64,000 nt of DNA from Sindora glabra (GCA_020226215.1 CM035235.1:48885511-48949510), one strand, 5' to 3'. Positions 52,425 to 64,000 are shown, numbered from the stretch's first letter. Made by a program: numbers and translations. Notes: generated from the letters alone by a model not told the origin.

Positions 52425-54881
52425 GGACCTCTTTTAAGCATTAAACATAACTCCAAATGCAACAAACATAATTGCCCTCCATTTGGTAAGCAATTAATTA
52501 CATTGTTTGGCCTTTTAGTCTCCAAAATACACTTAGAAAGCCCTAGAAACCAGTCAAGCTTAGTAAACAAAACTCCATAAACAAGAAGTAGCCCAACCTT
52601 TATTACATAAAAAAAAATATACAAATGAAGTTCCAATTTTTCCCATTTAATTTCCTATATTTTCTCTTGAATCAATTTGTAGTTTCTATATTCTTCTACG
52701 TATTTCTTCTTCTACGCATTTCTTCTTATATCTTTTTTTTCCTCTTTTGTAATTAGTGAAGGGCTAAAGTTTATGAGAAAGAGATACAGATATGGAGAAC
52801 TTGGTTCCATTAAGATTTCAAGATATGAGAAATTAGCAAGTTATTTTCAAAAGTTTCTCATTTGAAAATGACATTTAATATCATTAGAACTTGTGTTGGT
52901 GAAGTTTTGTTATTTTGCTTTGTTATTACTAGGGTGAGACTAGGTACATCATGATATAGTAATGTATCAATGTATTACTAAATATAATAATACATTAAAT
53001 TTAAACTATTTCATCAGACAAAGTGGTAAAATGCTAACATAATAGAGCAATAGTCTTATTATGATAAAAATTAGAAATTTGTCACAATAACATGCCAATA
53101 AGATTAAACATGTGATCAAGTTGCTAAAAGTTTCCCTATATAACATAACAATGAACCTATGAAATATTCCATCTAAACTAAAATGGCATTAAAATAATTT
53201 TCTAGCTTATATTAAGGTAATAAGCCTATGAATATTTTTTTCCACAATGTTATGAATTGAATAACCGCTTGAAATTTATGATGAAATGACTAATACCAAT
53301 AATTTTAGAAAGTTAACTAATCAAATTAACAAAATGATGGAATAAAAGTTATGATCTCCATTAATTCATATTAAGCTAGGTTTTCCCTCATCAAACATGT
53401 TCAGGGTAGTATCGCTATTACCAAACATATTAAACTAATAAAAGATTCCAAAGTGAACTAACTTCTTATTCAAATATAGACCATTACAAGTGCTAAAAAA
53501 TAAATAGTTTTCTATTGAATTGTAATAATAATATAGCTAAAAAATTAGAAGATTCTTTACAAATGCGTTTATCATCTCAAGTAAGCTTATTTGTAGCCCT
53601 AACAACAAATGTTCAACTCATTTGTTATGGATTGAAAGTTACAGCAACCTCTTGAGCCATTTTAATAGTAGTTTATTTTCTAATTTTTTAAAATAACAAG
53701 GCATCCATTTTAGTAACTTATTTACTTTCTAATTCTTCAAAAAATTTTAGTAATTTCTTAGTACTTACCTTCTTGGCCTATTTCTCTAAGTACTATTTTT
53801 GAACTAATTCTTAAGCAAAAATAACTATAGAAGCAAATCCTTCCTAGTTAGCTTAAGATCTAATGATAGATACCCTTCTTGTAGATTGGTGGCTTATAAT
53901 CTATAGTGATGATGCAATTATCTTTGCCTTCATATTAGACTAATGATTCTAATATCAATTTTTTTGGTAATTTGGTAGTATAAATAACATAAAAGAGTAA
54001 TTACCTTCTTATTACTTTTTCTCATAATTAGGGCTTTTTGGTAGCCTCTACTATTGTGTCCTAATTCTTTACAATTCGAACATATAACTATTATTGTCCT
54101 TTTAGCTTTAGCTAAAGAAGATTAAGCTTCATTTGTAACTTTTTATCTATTAATTTAAAGTCTCCTAAGTTATCTAGTAAAGATTGGTGCTATGATATCA
54201 ATATCTATAAGGATTATAAGATTTGGTAAGGGCTTTACTATGAATTCATAAGCTGTTATGTACATGGCATTACTATAATACTCATGGCAATAATCCAGTA
54301 TGTGTTTGTTGATTTTCCTTACACAAGTAGTAGCATGTTTACAAAAAAGCCTATAAATATTCTAAACATGGCATTCATAAGTTTTGTCAATTAGATTCAT
54401 TACGAATCTAGTTTTACATTCCTTAACTTCAAATTGATCCTTTCCAATAACATAAACTTTACAATGACAACAATCAACTAGCATTGTACTAAGTTCATCC
54501 TTAACTCTTTTACCTAACTTTTACTCCTAAATTAAATGTTACCAAAATTTTCTATAGAAGCTATCCATAATTTTTATCCTTATGCCATCAAGTAATAAAA
54601 GGATAGGCTTGCCTCTCAATTTGTTAATCTATTTTTTGAAACTTACACAAATATTACTTAGATGTGAGAATTCTTAACTCTGGGGTTGGAGGTATGCATG
54701 CTCCACCTCTTAATTAAAATGTCCTTTAAGTAGTTATAAGCTTCTTTATCTAACATTAATATCTTTCCCATGGCCTTATTGAAAAGAAATTTATTTGGTG
54801 CAATTATAACCATCCAATAATAGTTTTTTTTAAGATTAATATGGGATGTTTAGCTTTAAATTTGGGTAACAAATACCTCGG

Positions 54882-56744
54882 TGTCACAACCGACCTATAA
54901 CTGATGTGAAATCCATTTTCTAATTTTTACCAACCTAAGCTACCCACAGGTTTGGTATTATTACATAAATTCTAAAAATAATGTATTTTATAAACATTTT
55001 CAAAATAGTTACAAATAAAGTTTATATATAGAAATATGTAAAAAACTATTTTCAAGCCCTTAAAACTACTTTAGTTACATCCTAACTTTGATAATAACTA
55101 TTCATGATAAGATCTTAAGGAAACTTTTACTCCTAAGTTGCAAATGATGGGAGGGGAGTTTTAATAGACATATTTGAAAAAAGAGAAAATATTAAAATAG
55201 TAAGTTATTGACTTAGTAAATAAGTAATTTACTTAATAAAAATAAAAATATATATATATACATAGTCATGACTATTTCCATAATTCATATGCCACACAAT
55301 ATTCATATTCATTTTAATAGTAAAATAATGTATAACAATAAGGATAATAGATAATAAACAATTAATCCATCTTATGCCTCTCACATAACCATAATTGTTC
55401 ATAAACCTAACCTTTTTCCTCTAAGTACCTTAATCTTTCACAAATATTTTCAATTTTAATTCGATACCATTTCATCTTAATTTCATAATTTCTCCTTCAG
55501 TTCATATTTTCATACATCAACATGTTTTCATTGAGGTTTAACATTTTATTCATAAATATCAAGTTCAAAATCCATTCACCTTAGTTTTAAATACAAATAT
55601 ATTTTATAACATTTATAATTTTATATTAATAGCTTAGATTTCAATTTTATAATAGGGATAATTGAGTAAGGTAGCCAAATATAAAATCTTTAAAAGGGAA
55701 ATCGTATTCAATTATGGTACTCAGATATACCTATCCAAAAGTAGTTTGTTTTGTTAATAATTAAGTATGGTACTTGACTATTAGCCCTTGAAGAATAGCT
55801 CCCAAGCCATAATCAAACACCTTACTTAGATAGAAGCATTCAAAGGTAAAAAGCCTTAAGCATACTTAAGTACAGTACTCCAATACTAGCCTCCAAAGAG
55901 TACTTCTCAAGGTTGTATTTGAGTATTAGAGTAGAATATAAATGATTTTTCCTAAGTCTTCCTTGAATTTTACTGAACACTTGTGCCATTCTGTCTCATT
56001 TAGATTTCTTAGTTAAACAACATACATGAACCTTTGTCTACCTAAATATATATTGAATTTCCAACCTAACATGTTTAATTATTAGATTCTTAAATATTCA
56101 TCGTATAATCCTAAATAACACTAATTGCTTTAATTCAAGCTTCATAAGTAAATTGTCTACTTACTTGCGTATTAGAAGAGATGAAAAAAAGCTAGAAAAA
56201 TGATCGATTTATTCTTAAAATACCCAAATAGAGGCAAATCAGTTTAAAACTTAATTTTCACTTCTTAATAATATAACTCAAAACCACTAACATTATAACT
56301 TAATTCCAAGAAGAATTACTTTATTTAAATAATAATTATTAATGATTTGTAGGTAGAAACTTAATTTTGCTTGTTAGGTTTAAGGAATTAAGATAAAGTG
56401 AAAAAGATGAGGATAAAAGGTTAGTTGCCATAAGGTGAAAGTGGTTGAAATGTTAGTGATGTGGGGTTTTAATGCTTATAAGTGCATTTTTTTGGCATTT
56501 TGCAAGATTTTAAGGATAAAATGGAAAAATAAGCTCCCAAGTTTCCTTCATACATCCCCTACTCAAATGTAATTATACACTAATTCTTACTAAATTTTAT
56601 TTTATCTATTTTTATTATAAAACTCTATTTTCTCTACATAATTTCTTACCTTAAACTCTTCACAACAATTTAATAACTAACATATATGTGTAAATATTGA
56701 TAAAAATAAATCAAGTAAATCTTAATTTTTTAAAGGATATAACA
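54882..56744. mobile_element. Possible solo LTR nested in the Mutator-like element
   Basis: The transposase reading breaks off near 56880 and resumes near 54860. The intervening DNA begins TGTCACAACC, a common start for plant gypsy LTRs, and could end at ATATAACA, giving TG...CA ends. No protein-coding trace is seen in it. The flanking five bases (cctcg / cttaa) do not form a target duplication, so the ends are uncertain. Confidence 0.35.
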
Positions 56745-59252
56745 CTTAAGTGATGCCTGTATAAGGAGGATGAGAACATCCTCTTACATGCATATGGTAA
56801 TCCTTGCAAAAGATATATTATCAATTAAAAAATATACAATTCATTCCATCATAATCACATAATTAAAGCATAATTTTTTATCTTACCTTTTGCCTATCAC
56901 TCATGAAAGTCAAAGGTTGGTCATCTTTGTCTAACCTTATAGTTTCATGCAAATAATGCAAGAAAAAAGTCTAGAAATCCTTATTCTCTCTTTTAATAAC
57001 CATGTATGCAATGGAGAAAAGATTATTTTTGGTATTAGATGATATTGTTGTTAATAAAACTCTATCAAAATAACCTTTTAAATAAGTACTACCCAAACCC
57101 ATAAATGGCTTGCATTAGTTAAGAAATCCATATTTACATGTATGTAAGCATATAGACATTCTTCTAAATGTTGGCTTACAGTTTAGTGTAATCCTTAATT
57201 TGTAAAATCTTTTCACCACATTGCCTTATTTTTCTTTTTCCTTCAATAACTTTGCATATTCAAGTAACTTCTTGCAACTATTTGAATAACTCCTTTTAAC
57301 GTCCTCCAATATTTTTCTTCTTACTTTATACAATTGCATATGATAGGCTTAACACCAAATTTGTTGTTTAACTTATTATACATGTGTTTGTAAATCATGC
57401 ATGGATTAACTCTTAAAGAACTTTTTAGTTTCTTAACCATCCAAGTGAAATTTGCATTTTTTAAAACTTTTTATACATATATAGTCATTATTATATTTCT
57501 TGATTGTGTAAGTCTTTTCATCCAATAGTGATGAAGCATAAATCCTTCATGGATAGTTATTGGTAACATATATAACTCTTGCTCCATTCTTCACTCTAAC
57601 TATATCAAAGTTTTATTGAATAATGTAATATTTCAACATTGCCATAAACTTATTTACATCAATAAAGATGTGGTTTTTAGGTAATTTAACACTCTCATTC
57701 TCCTTATATTAAAACCTTTTTCCCCTAATATTCTTACTAGGATTAATTCTATCCTCTTTCTCTAAATCACCACCATTAGTTAAACCTTAGTCATCACTTA
57801 AGCCCATTTTTGGTTTAGAACTTAAGTTGTCCTTACTAATGTGCTTACCATCAAAATCACTGCTATCCTTACCAATAACTAAACCCTTACTTATATTCCA
57901 TAGAACCTCTTCATCTCTCGTGCCCATAGTGTACTCTTTATTTACATCACTATCTTCATTAAAATATAATAACCTCTTAATTGGCTCATAAATTGATCTT
58001 TCCTCAATAAGGCACTAGTCTTGGTTCACTTTATTTTTGGGGTTGAGATTGAGTTAGAAGATTAGTTTATGCTTAAGGTAAAAGTTAAGATTAATATTAG
58101 GTTAGGCTATGTAGTTGATTTTTACTTGTAACTTGGCTAGATGGGTGGGAAAAAGTTACAAGGTTGGTATCTAGTTGAGTTTAAGTTATGACAGTGCCTA
58201 ATTATAAGTTTAGTTAAGCTATTATTAGACTTTATATTAAGGTTGGAATTTAGTTTCAACACCAATAATAAAAGGCTAGTATGGTGAGTTAGGAGTTGAT
58301 GGTTTATCTTATGATAGTAAGGTGATTTGGATGACATTAGAAATTTCTAAAAATACATAAACTCTATCATTACAAAGTCAAAACATTTTAAGCACACCTT
58401 CATTATTAATCACAATTAAGTATTTGCCATATTTAGGTATTTTACATTTAACATTAAAATTGTAATTAATACCATAGGGATTATCAGTTAACAATCATTT
58501 ATCTATATCATCAACTAGATCCAAATAACTATATTTATCAAGGTTAATCCTATCAATGATTATCTACTTATAATTGTAGCTTATGTAAAAATTATAAAGA
58601 AAATCCATTTTAGACAAAAAAAATAGTTTTTAAAGCCATGTTCAAAATAAAATCCATTTTTAAATGAATTAATCATTTTGAGTAAATCAAAAAACTAAAA
58701 CTTCAATTTTAAGATAAACTCTAGGTATTCCAAATAAATACAAACATAAAAGACATAATGCTTTCAAAAACTTAGCCATTTCAACAAAACAAAACACAAT
58801 ATAAGAATAAACCCTAACCCCATCTTAAAACTGAATAAAACCTTTATAAATTGAAACTTTCATTAGTTGCAAGCATTTAAGATTGATTTGAATGAAGTGT
58901 TTTATCAACATAGATGAGCATAAAAGGGAAAGCTCAAACTACTACAAGTAACCATTATAGAATAAAGAAAGCTTTACCTTGAGGTATGATAGAATTAAAG
59001 ATGGTGTCAAGTAACTCCTTTTCTTCATTAGAGAACACAATCATAGGCTTTCTTCATTAGTGAACATAAATCTTAAAAAAAAGAATGACCAAAGGCAAAT
59101 TTTTCAAATGTATTCAGAATGAATTTTGCATTAAGGAAATAATATAAAAGTATGAAAATTTCAAACATTATCAAAATTAGATTTCTTAAAATTAAGACTA
59201 ATCATTTTCTAAGAACTAGAAAATAAATTTTCCTCTTGTAAATTGGAGTAAT

Positions 59253-59326
59253 GTGTATAATATCAAAGTTAAAGGGAGGGCTACATAATCAAAGCATTGT
59301 TTAGAGGAGGGCAAAGTACTTAACTC
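59253..59326 (-). repeat. Right terminal inverted repeat of the Mutator-like element
   Basis: Its reverse complement reads gttaagtactttgccctcct, then gctttgattatgtagccctc, then aactttgatattatac, matching the left end. A 9-11-base target duplication, usual for this superfamily, could not be identified at the ends. Confidence 0.8.
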
Positions 59327-59477
59327 TAAGAAAAAATATTAGTATTGTTGTTTTAAAAAAATTATGTAATAGCTAATCACTTTATTTACTAAATTTATAT
59401 TAATTCAAATATAAATCATGCTAAGACAAATATAAGTTTGAAAACACATAATCCTAGGTGAAATTGCATACTTAGTA
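59327..59477. other. Short AT-rich spacer
   Basis: This lies between the Mutator-like element and the MITE-like element. Nothing is recognised in it. Confidence 0.5.
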
Positions 59478-60018
59478 ACATTAAGGGTAAAATATATTTC
59501 TAGTCCTCCAATTTTGCCAAAAATTTTGGTTTGGTCTCTCTCTTTTTAATTTGAACAATCTCACTTTTTTATTTATCTGAAAGTTGAAATTGAGTTCTTT
59601 CATCCACTGTCCATTCAAAAATTGATAGAAAATACTGATATAAGTTTTTTTTAAAATGATGTCACATCCAATGATTCATGTATAAAATGATTGTGCATTT
59701 TTTAGATTTTAGTTTTTTTTTCTTATTTATTTATGAATAAATTATTTTTGTTACTCATTCTTACTCATTCTTTTCTTATTAAATCGTGCCTTAAAAAATA
59801 CACAATTAGCTTATATGTCAGCACCTAACAATCACATCATTTTAAAAAAAGTTAAATCAACATTTTCTATTTGTTTAAGGGCAAATGATGGCTAGATGGA
59901 CCCAAATTCAATCTTTAGAAAAATGAGAAGGTAACATTGTTTTATGTTAAAGTGGAAGGAACCAAATTGAAGCTTTAGGTACAATTGTAGGATTAAGAAT
60001 GTATTTTAACCTAACATT
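59478..60018. mobile_element. MITE-like element with ~30-60-bp terminal inverted repeats
   Basis: The left end reads 'cattaagggtaaaatatatt' then 'tctagtcctccaatttt'. The right end, reverse-complemented, reads 'aatgttaggttaaaatacat' then 'tcttaatcctacaatt'. Further inward, left 'ttggtttggtctctc' pairs loosely with right-complement 'caatttggttccttc'. Elements with a 'gggtaaaatacatttttagtcc'-type end are widespread non-autonomous DNA transposons in dicots. The 540-bp length and lack of coding fit a MITE. Superfamily is not assigned. Confidence 0.65.
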
Positions 60019-61542
60019 AATTAACTAAATAATAAAATATATTTAATATCAAAAATATATTTATTAAAATAAATATAATATTTAATATAAATAGAAATAT
60101 CCGTTTACTTCCACTGCTCCTTTGAGATTTAACTAATAGTTTCTTATTGTATATTCCCCTCTTGTTATGCGACTTAATTCCGAGCATGACTTGTTTTACT
60201 CATGACTTGTTTTACTCAAATCCTATCTCTCTTCTTCTAATACGAACCATAAACAAAATTATTAAGGACTAACTATATTTACCTATTTTTTCTTATAATT
60301 TAATTTAATTATACTTATATCTTTTTTATTTTTAGATAATAGAGAATGAAAGTGATATATATTTGGTGTAATAAATAAATTATAAGCTAACTTTTTGATG
60401 TATTTGACATATTAAGGTTCTATTTTGTATAATAAATAAATTAATTTATAACTTATTAACTTTCTTAATAAATTCTAAGTTAGCTTCTAAAAATTTTCTA
60501 TGCACTATCTTATTAAAAAAATAAAGTCTAATTTGATAAGTTATTTTGAATAACTTATAACTTATAAATTATTACATCTTTAAATTTTTTTAAATCAATC
60601 TTTTTTTTTTATTAATTTACAATTCATGCTCTTAATAATATAAATCTAAATATTATTTTTAATAATATATATAATTTAATTTTAATATAATTATATTTTG
60701 ATTTTAAACTATAAGTATATAAATATATAAATCAATATGTAAGTCATAAAATATAATTAGGTAATTATAATTCTATTATAAACAATAAAATGAAAATTAT
60801 GTAAGTATATAAATACATAAATTTACAAGATCTAATCAAATATTTAATATTATATTTTTATTTTTAAACATATTATTTGTGTTAATATAATTTAATTTTT
60901 AAATAAATATAAATTATTTTAATTATATATCAATTTTCATCCATATGTTCTTTTATATTATTTTCTAATTTCAACTACTTTAATAGTTAATTTTGATAAT
61001 ACTTTTTACATAATTAGTTAAATTATTAGTTATTAACTATTAATTATCAATCACTAATTAATTTATTAATTATCAACTAACTTATCAATTATTTCTATGA
61101 AATAAAGCTTAAAAATTAATAACTTATAAGCTCTTATTAAAACTCTACTTAAAACTAATAACTTATAAGCTTTCATTTGATAAACTTCCTAATATAACTT
61201 ATAAACTAATAGGTTTTTTTATTTGTTTTCAAATTTACTTCTTTTCTTTCAATTAAATGGCAATCATATTTTAATTTTATAAATAAATATTTGACATATC
61301 TCATTAATTTAATATAAATAAATAAAAAATAATTAAGTAAATAAATATATGATGTCATAAAATATAATTAATTAAATTTTAAGTAATTATATTCTTATTT
61401 TGAATATAAATATTTTCATTATATGAATTAATTTTATTTTAAAATAAATATAAATTAATTTATTTGATAAATATTTTTATATTAATATATCTTTTTATAT
61501 CATTTTATATTTTTAACTAATTCAATATCTAATTTTATTAAA
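60019..61542. other. AT-rich gene-free DNA
   Basis: No gene or RNA gene is recognised. Phrases such as 'aactaataacttataagct' and 'attaattatcaactaa' recur around 61000-61200, suggesting old MITE fragments. Confidence 0.5.
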
Positions 61543-61830
61543 CACTTCTAATACAATAAACTAATTTATTAGTTATAAACTTTCAATTATTAACTAGTTT
61601 TTTAATTATCAACTAGTTATTTCAATTATTAACTAATTTTTTAACTATCAACTAATTATTGCATTAAACAGAATCCACATGTAAAATAAGATAAAAGAGA
61701 GGTGAGTGTATATAAAAAAGACATGTTAAAATATATTTTAAAAAAATATAAGCTCTATTTTGGTACAAATAATTGATAATTGAAAGTTTATAATTAATAA
61801 CTAACAAATTAATTAATTGTATTGGAAGTG
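61543..61830. repeat. AT-rich foldback (inverted repeat arms of about 55 bp)
   Basis: The left arm at about 61543-61600 (cacttctaatacaataaact, then ttataaactttcaattatta) reverse-complements to the right arm at about 61772-61830 (ttgataattgaaagtttata, then ttgtattggaagtg). The arms enclose about 170 bases with more 'attatcaacta' repeats. It is probably a small non-autonomous DNA element or its remains. Confidence 0.5.
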
Positions 61831-62772
61831 TTTAATTCATGTGACTATTGTTCTTTGTGACGGGCATGATTAGATGATATTCAAAATAAAGGTCGGTCCA
61901 TTAAAAGGAAACTGAAGCTATTTAACTAATTCGTCTAGCTCGTTCGTGGATAGGTTTATAGATTTTGCAAACTTCAAAATTTGAAATCTTAGTTCTAGAA
62001 TGTCCAATCTATGGACCCAACAAATGAGTCTACAAACTTTACTCTTTTTATTTCCCAAAAAGTTTAGATTTCATTTTTTAAAATTTTTTTCCTGAAAAGG
62101 CATAGTTTCTACTTTTTTAAAAGAAAAATCATTTAAAACCTTTCTTATTTGACAATTATTAAGCTAAAATTCCTAATTATAACATCTTTAATACAAAAAA
62201 TAAAAATAAAAAACTTACAAAAACATTATCCGTTTATAAATTCATATAAAATCTTCAATTTTAGTTGAGGGAAAGAGTTAGATTCAGGAGAATATACTAA
62301 TTATTTGTTAGGTCATTATCTAGTTAAAAAAATTATGGATAGATTTGTGAACTATCCAATCTAATTTATGCAGACCTATGAGCTTGTTAAACTAGACCAT
62401 GTCAAGTTTGTACTTAAATAACTCCATTTTTAAAAGTCTTAATCCACAATTTTTCATGAACTTGTAAACTTAAATTTGGCTTGATGATTTTAAAGAAAAC
62501 AATAGTCTTTTTGGTTAGGGTAGAGTTCAGATTTACAAATTTACAAAATAAATGTATTTTAATATATAAATGAAATGAAATTTAAAAATTAATAAAATTA
62601 ATTTAAATAATACATATAATTGCACATAAATTTTTTAAAAAATTTGTAAAATTACGTAAAGTATTCCCATTAGAATATATATGACTTTGTTGAATCTTTT
62701 GCAAATACATCATAAGCTCTTTGGTGATGTCTTATAAAAAGAAACTTCTATATGCTTGATGTCAATTCTTTT
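61831..62772. other. Gene-free DNA of unknown origin
   Basis: Nothing with coding signal is found. It is slightly less AT-rich around 61850-62060 but without a usable open frame. Confidence 0.5.
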
Positions 62773-63673
62773 ATGCTTTGTTTGGATGCAAGAGAAGTAA
62801 GAGGATAAAAAAATTAGAAGAGAAAGAAGTGGGACAAAAAAAGAATTTCTTTTGTATTATTTGAAAATTGAGAAGTTAAAAGAGAAAGAAATTAGAGAAG
62901 AAGTAATTTTTTTGTTTGGGAAGGAAGAAGTTATGGGAGAAAGAATTGCATTTGTATGAAATGACCATTATACTCTTATTTGTAAAATATGAAGAAAGTT
63001 GTGTATTCTAAAAATATGAATTCTAAAAAAAATACAAGTTATATTTCTAAAATAAAACCTAAATTAAACATAACACATAAATAAAATATTCTTTAAAATA
63101 TCTGGAAAAAAAATGGTTGGGTTGGGTCTCCAAGCGACCTAGAAAGTGGAAGCCTGAACCGGTTGTTGTAGATTGATGTTTCTCCCCGGTAAATCACGAT
63201 TCAAGCTTTCGACCAATGCCTCGGCTATAGACGACTTCTTCTTCAGCACTCTTTTGCCAGTAAAGGAGGAGAATAGCAGATTGGAGCCTTATGGTGACAA
63301 AGAAGCTTCCCCCTGATCAGACAACCCACCTACAATGGAAACCTACAAAAATGACAATAGGATTAGGGGCAACGAAAGCCAGTCATTTTACCTCCTCAAT
63401 CAAGCTTTAGATCGTGGCAAAGGCACTTTCAGTGGCGGTAAAGCAAGGTTAGCAGCAGACTCTCTTTTCCACTCTAGTTCAGCTAAATGCAACTAGTAGG
63501 GGCAACTGTGGAAAGAAATTTTTTTGATGGGCCTCACTGCATTTTCAGTATAAAATTTCATTCTCTTCCAACTTCGCCCTTGTAATCAAATGAGAAAAGT
63601 TATCCATTTTATCTCTAACTTCTCCTCCCTCACTTTTTTTCCTTCCAACTTCTTTAGTTCTAAACAAGCGCTT
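62773..63673. mobile_element. Inverted-repeat-bounded element enclosing a GC-richer segment
   Basis: The left end 'tgctttgtttggatgcaaga' then 'gaagtaagagg' pairs with the reverse complement of the right end, 'gcgcttgtttagaactaaag' then 'aagttggaagg'. Inner parts rich in gaga also correspond. Such 'gtttgttTgga' ends are common on plant non-autonomous elements. The middle, about 63110-63520, is much richer in G and C than its surroundings and has a 40-50-codon open stretch on the minus strand ending at 63139 (contains KSSIAEALVESLNRDLPG). Its family is not recognised. It may be a captured gene fragment. Confidence 0.5.
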
Positions 63674-64000
63674 AATTTAAAAGAGAATTACATGATGTTA
63701 TTCTCTATCAGCTCATGAAATTGTTACCAAAATAAAAATATATACGCCATGTAAAAAAATAAAAATATATAACCAGTTTCTTGTGTACACTCTTTTCTTG
63801 TACTCATGTGTACTTAGGATAGAAATGCATCGAGATGCTTACACATGGCTAAAGAAAATTTTTGTTACTATTCATTTCCCCCCTTGGGCCCTTCAAAAAA
63901 AAGCTAAAAAAAATACATATAATTCATCTATATTATATATCATGTGTAAAAATATTGATATTTTAAAGATGTAATTAAATATTTATATATTATATATTAA
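63674..64000. other. Gene-free right edge
   Basis: A 63-codon open frame at 63783-63974 has no recognisable features and is not called. Nothing else is seen. Confidence 0.5.

Larger units (their letters stand above)
29494..52493. repeat. Copy 2 of the 23-kb near-identical direct duplication
   Basis: This block matches positions 1-23008 through coding, intronic and intergenic DNA alike. Unlike copy 1 it continues without a gap on both sides: left into the retroelement block and right through a full Mutator-like element. Its first part (ALMT and LRAT genes) carries extra single-base gains and losses that break reading frames intact in copy 1. Its FKGP part shows no length difference from copy 1. 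Confidence 0.97.
52352..59326 (-). mobile_element. Decayed Mutator-like (MULE/MuDR) DNA transposon with terminal inverted repeats
   Basis: Ends at 52352-52424 and 59253-59326 are inverted repeats of each other; both contain the core GCTTTGATTATG and a C-rich run. Between them, the minus strand shows in order: an N-terminal domain (58640-58330; DKYSYLDLVDDID, GVLKMF); an acidic linker (57960-57730); a MuDR-type DNA-binding region (57690-57480; ending RIYASSLLDEKTYTIKKYN); the transposase core (57190-56880; KPFMGLGSTYLKGYFDRVLL, FSIAYMVIKRENKD, TFMSDRQK), where the usual catalytic Asp after GL is Gly; a downstream part (54860-54650; KAMGKILMLDKEAYNYLK); a SWIM zinc finger (54440-54250; KTYECHV, LFCKHATTCV); and a CCHC knuckle near 54100 (CSNCKELGHNSRGY, last Cys lost). 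Stops and shifts are numerous, so it is inactive. About 1.9 kb of unrelated DNA splits the coding region. Confidence 0.85.

Noticed and set aside
52325..52636. 103-codon minus-strand open frame
   Set aside because: It lies over the terminal inverted repeat of the Mutator-like element and has no recognisable protein features.
1..64000. CRISPR arrays, operons or phage-like systems
   Set aside because: The sequence is eukaryotic nuclear DNA with spliced genes. Tandem short repeats present are microsatellites or degraded AT-rich repeats without regular unique spacers.

Overview
This is nuclear DNA from a flowering plant, most likely a eudicot. The species cannot be named from the sequence. The grounds are AT-rich intergenic DNA, genes with GT-AG introns, plant gene families (bifunctional L-fucokinase/GDP-fucose pyrophosphorylase, ALMT malate channel, LRAT-domain protein, nuclear tRNA-Val) and plant-type copia, gypsy and Mutator-like elements. 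The 100-base N block at 23009-23108 marks a scaffold join.

The layout is dominated by one fact: 1-23008 occurs again at about 29494-52493, in the same orientation, about 29.48 kb away. Each copy carries, left to right: (a) a 5'-truncated ALMT remnant on +; (b) a two-exon LRAT-domain gene on -; (c) about 8 kb of gene-free AT-rich DNA with an (AT)n tract and old diverged repeats; (d) a complete seven-exon FKGP gene on -; (e) a tRNA-Val(AAC) on -, just upstream of FKGP. Copy 1 ends at the N block, about 140 bases inside a Mutator-like element that copy 2 runs through completely. Small indels separate the copies over roughly the first 13 kb (many in single-base runs), yet no length difference is seen across the FKGP part. 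The simplest reading is two redundant contigs (an unmerged overlap or second haplotype), not a biological tandem duplication, although sequence alone cannot prove this.

Between the copies (23109-29493) lie a Ty1/copia gag-protease remnant cut by the gap, and a Ty3/gypsy remnant that keeps gag, protease and the integrase C-terminus/chromodomain but has lost everything between. The gypsy remnant is flanked by diverged 1.3-1.4 kb direct repeats. Right of copy 2 (52352-59326) is a decayed Mutator-like transposon with recognisable terminal inverted repeats, DNA-binding, transposase, SWIM and zinc-knuckle parts, apparently carrying a nested LTR-like insertion. The last 4.7 kb holds a MITE-like element, AT-rich foldback DNA and a second inverted-repeat-bounded element enclosing a GC-richer segment.

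The genes do not form a pathway cluster. FKGP serves the L-fucose salvage route to GDP-L-fucose for glycan synthesis, the LRAT-domain protein is a probable NlpC/P60-fold acyltransferase-like protein, and the ALMT is a broken anion-channel gene. I found no CRISPR array, operon or convincing new biological system. The most useful observations concern assembly duplication, consensus errors that break one gene copy, and nested transposon structure.
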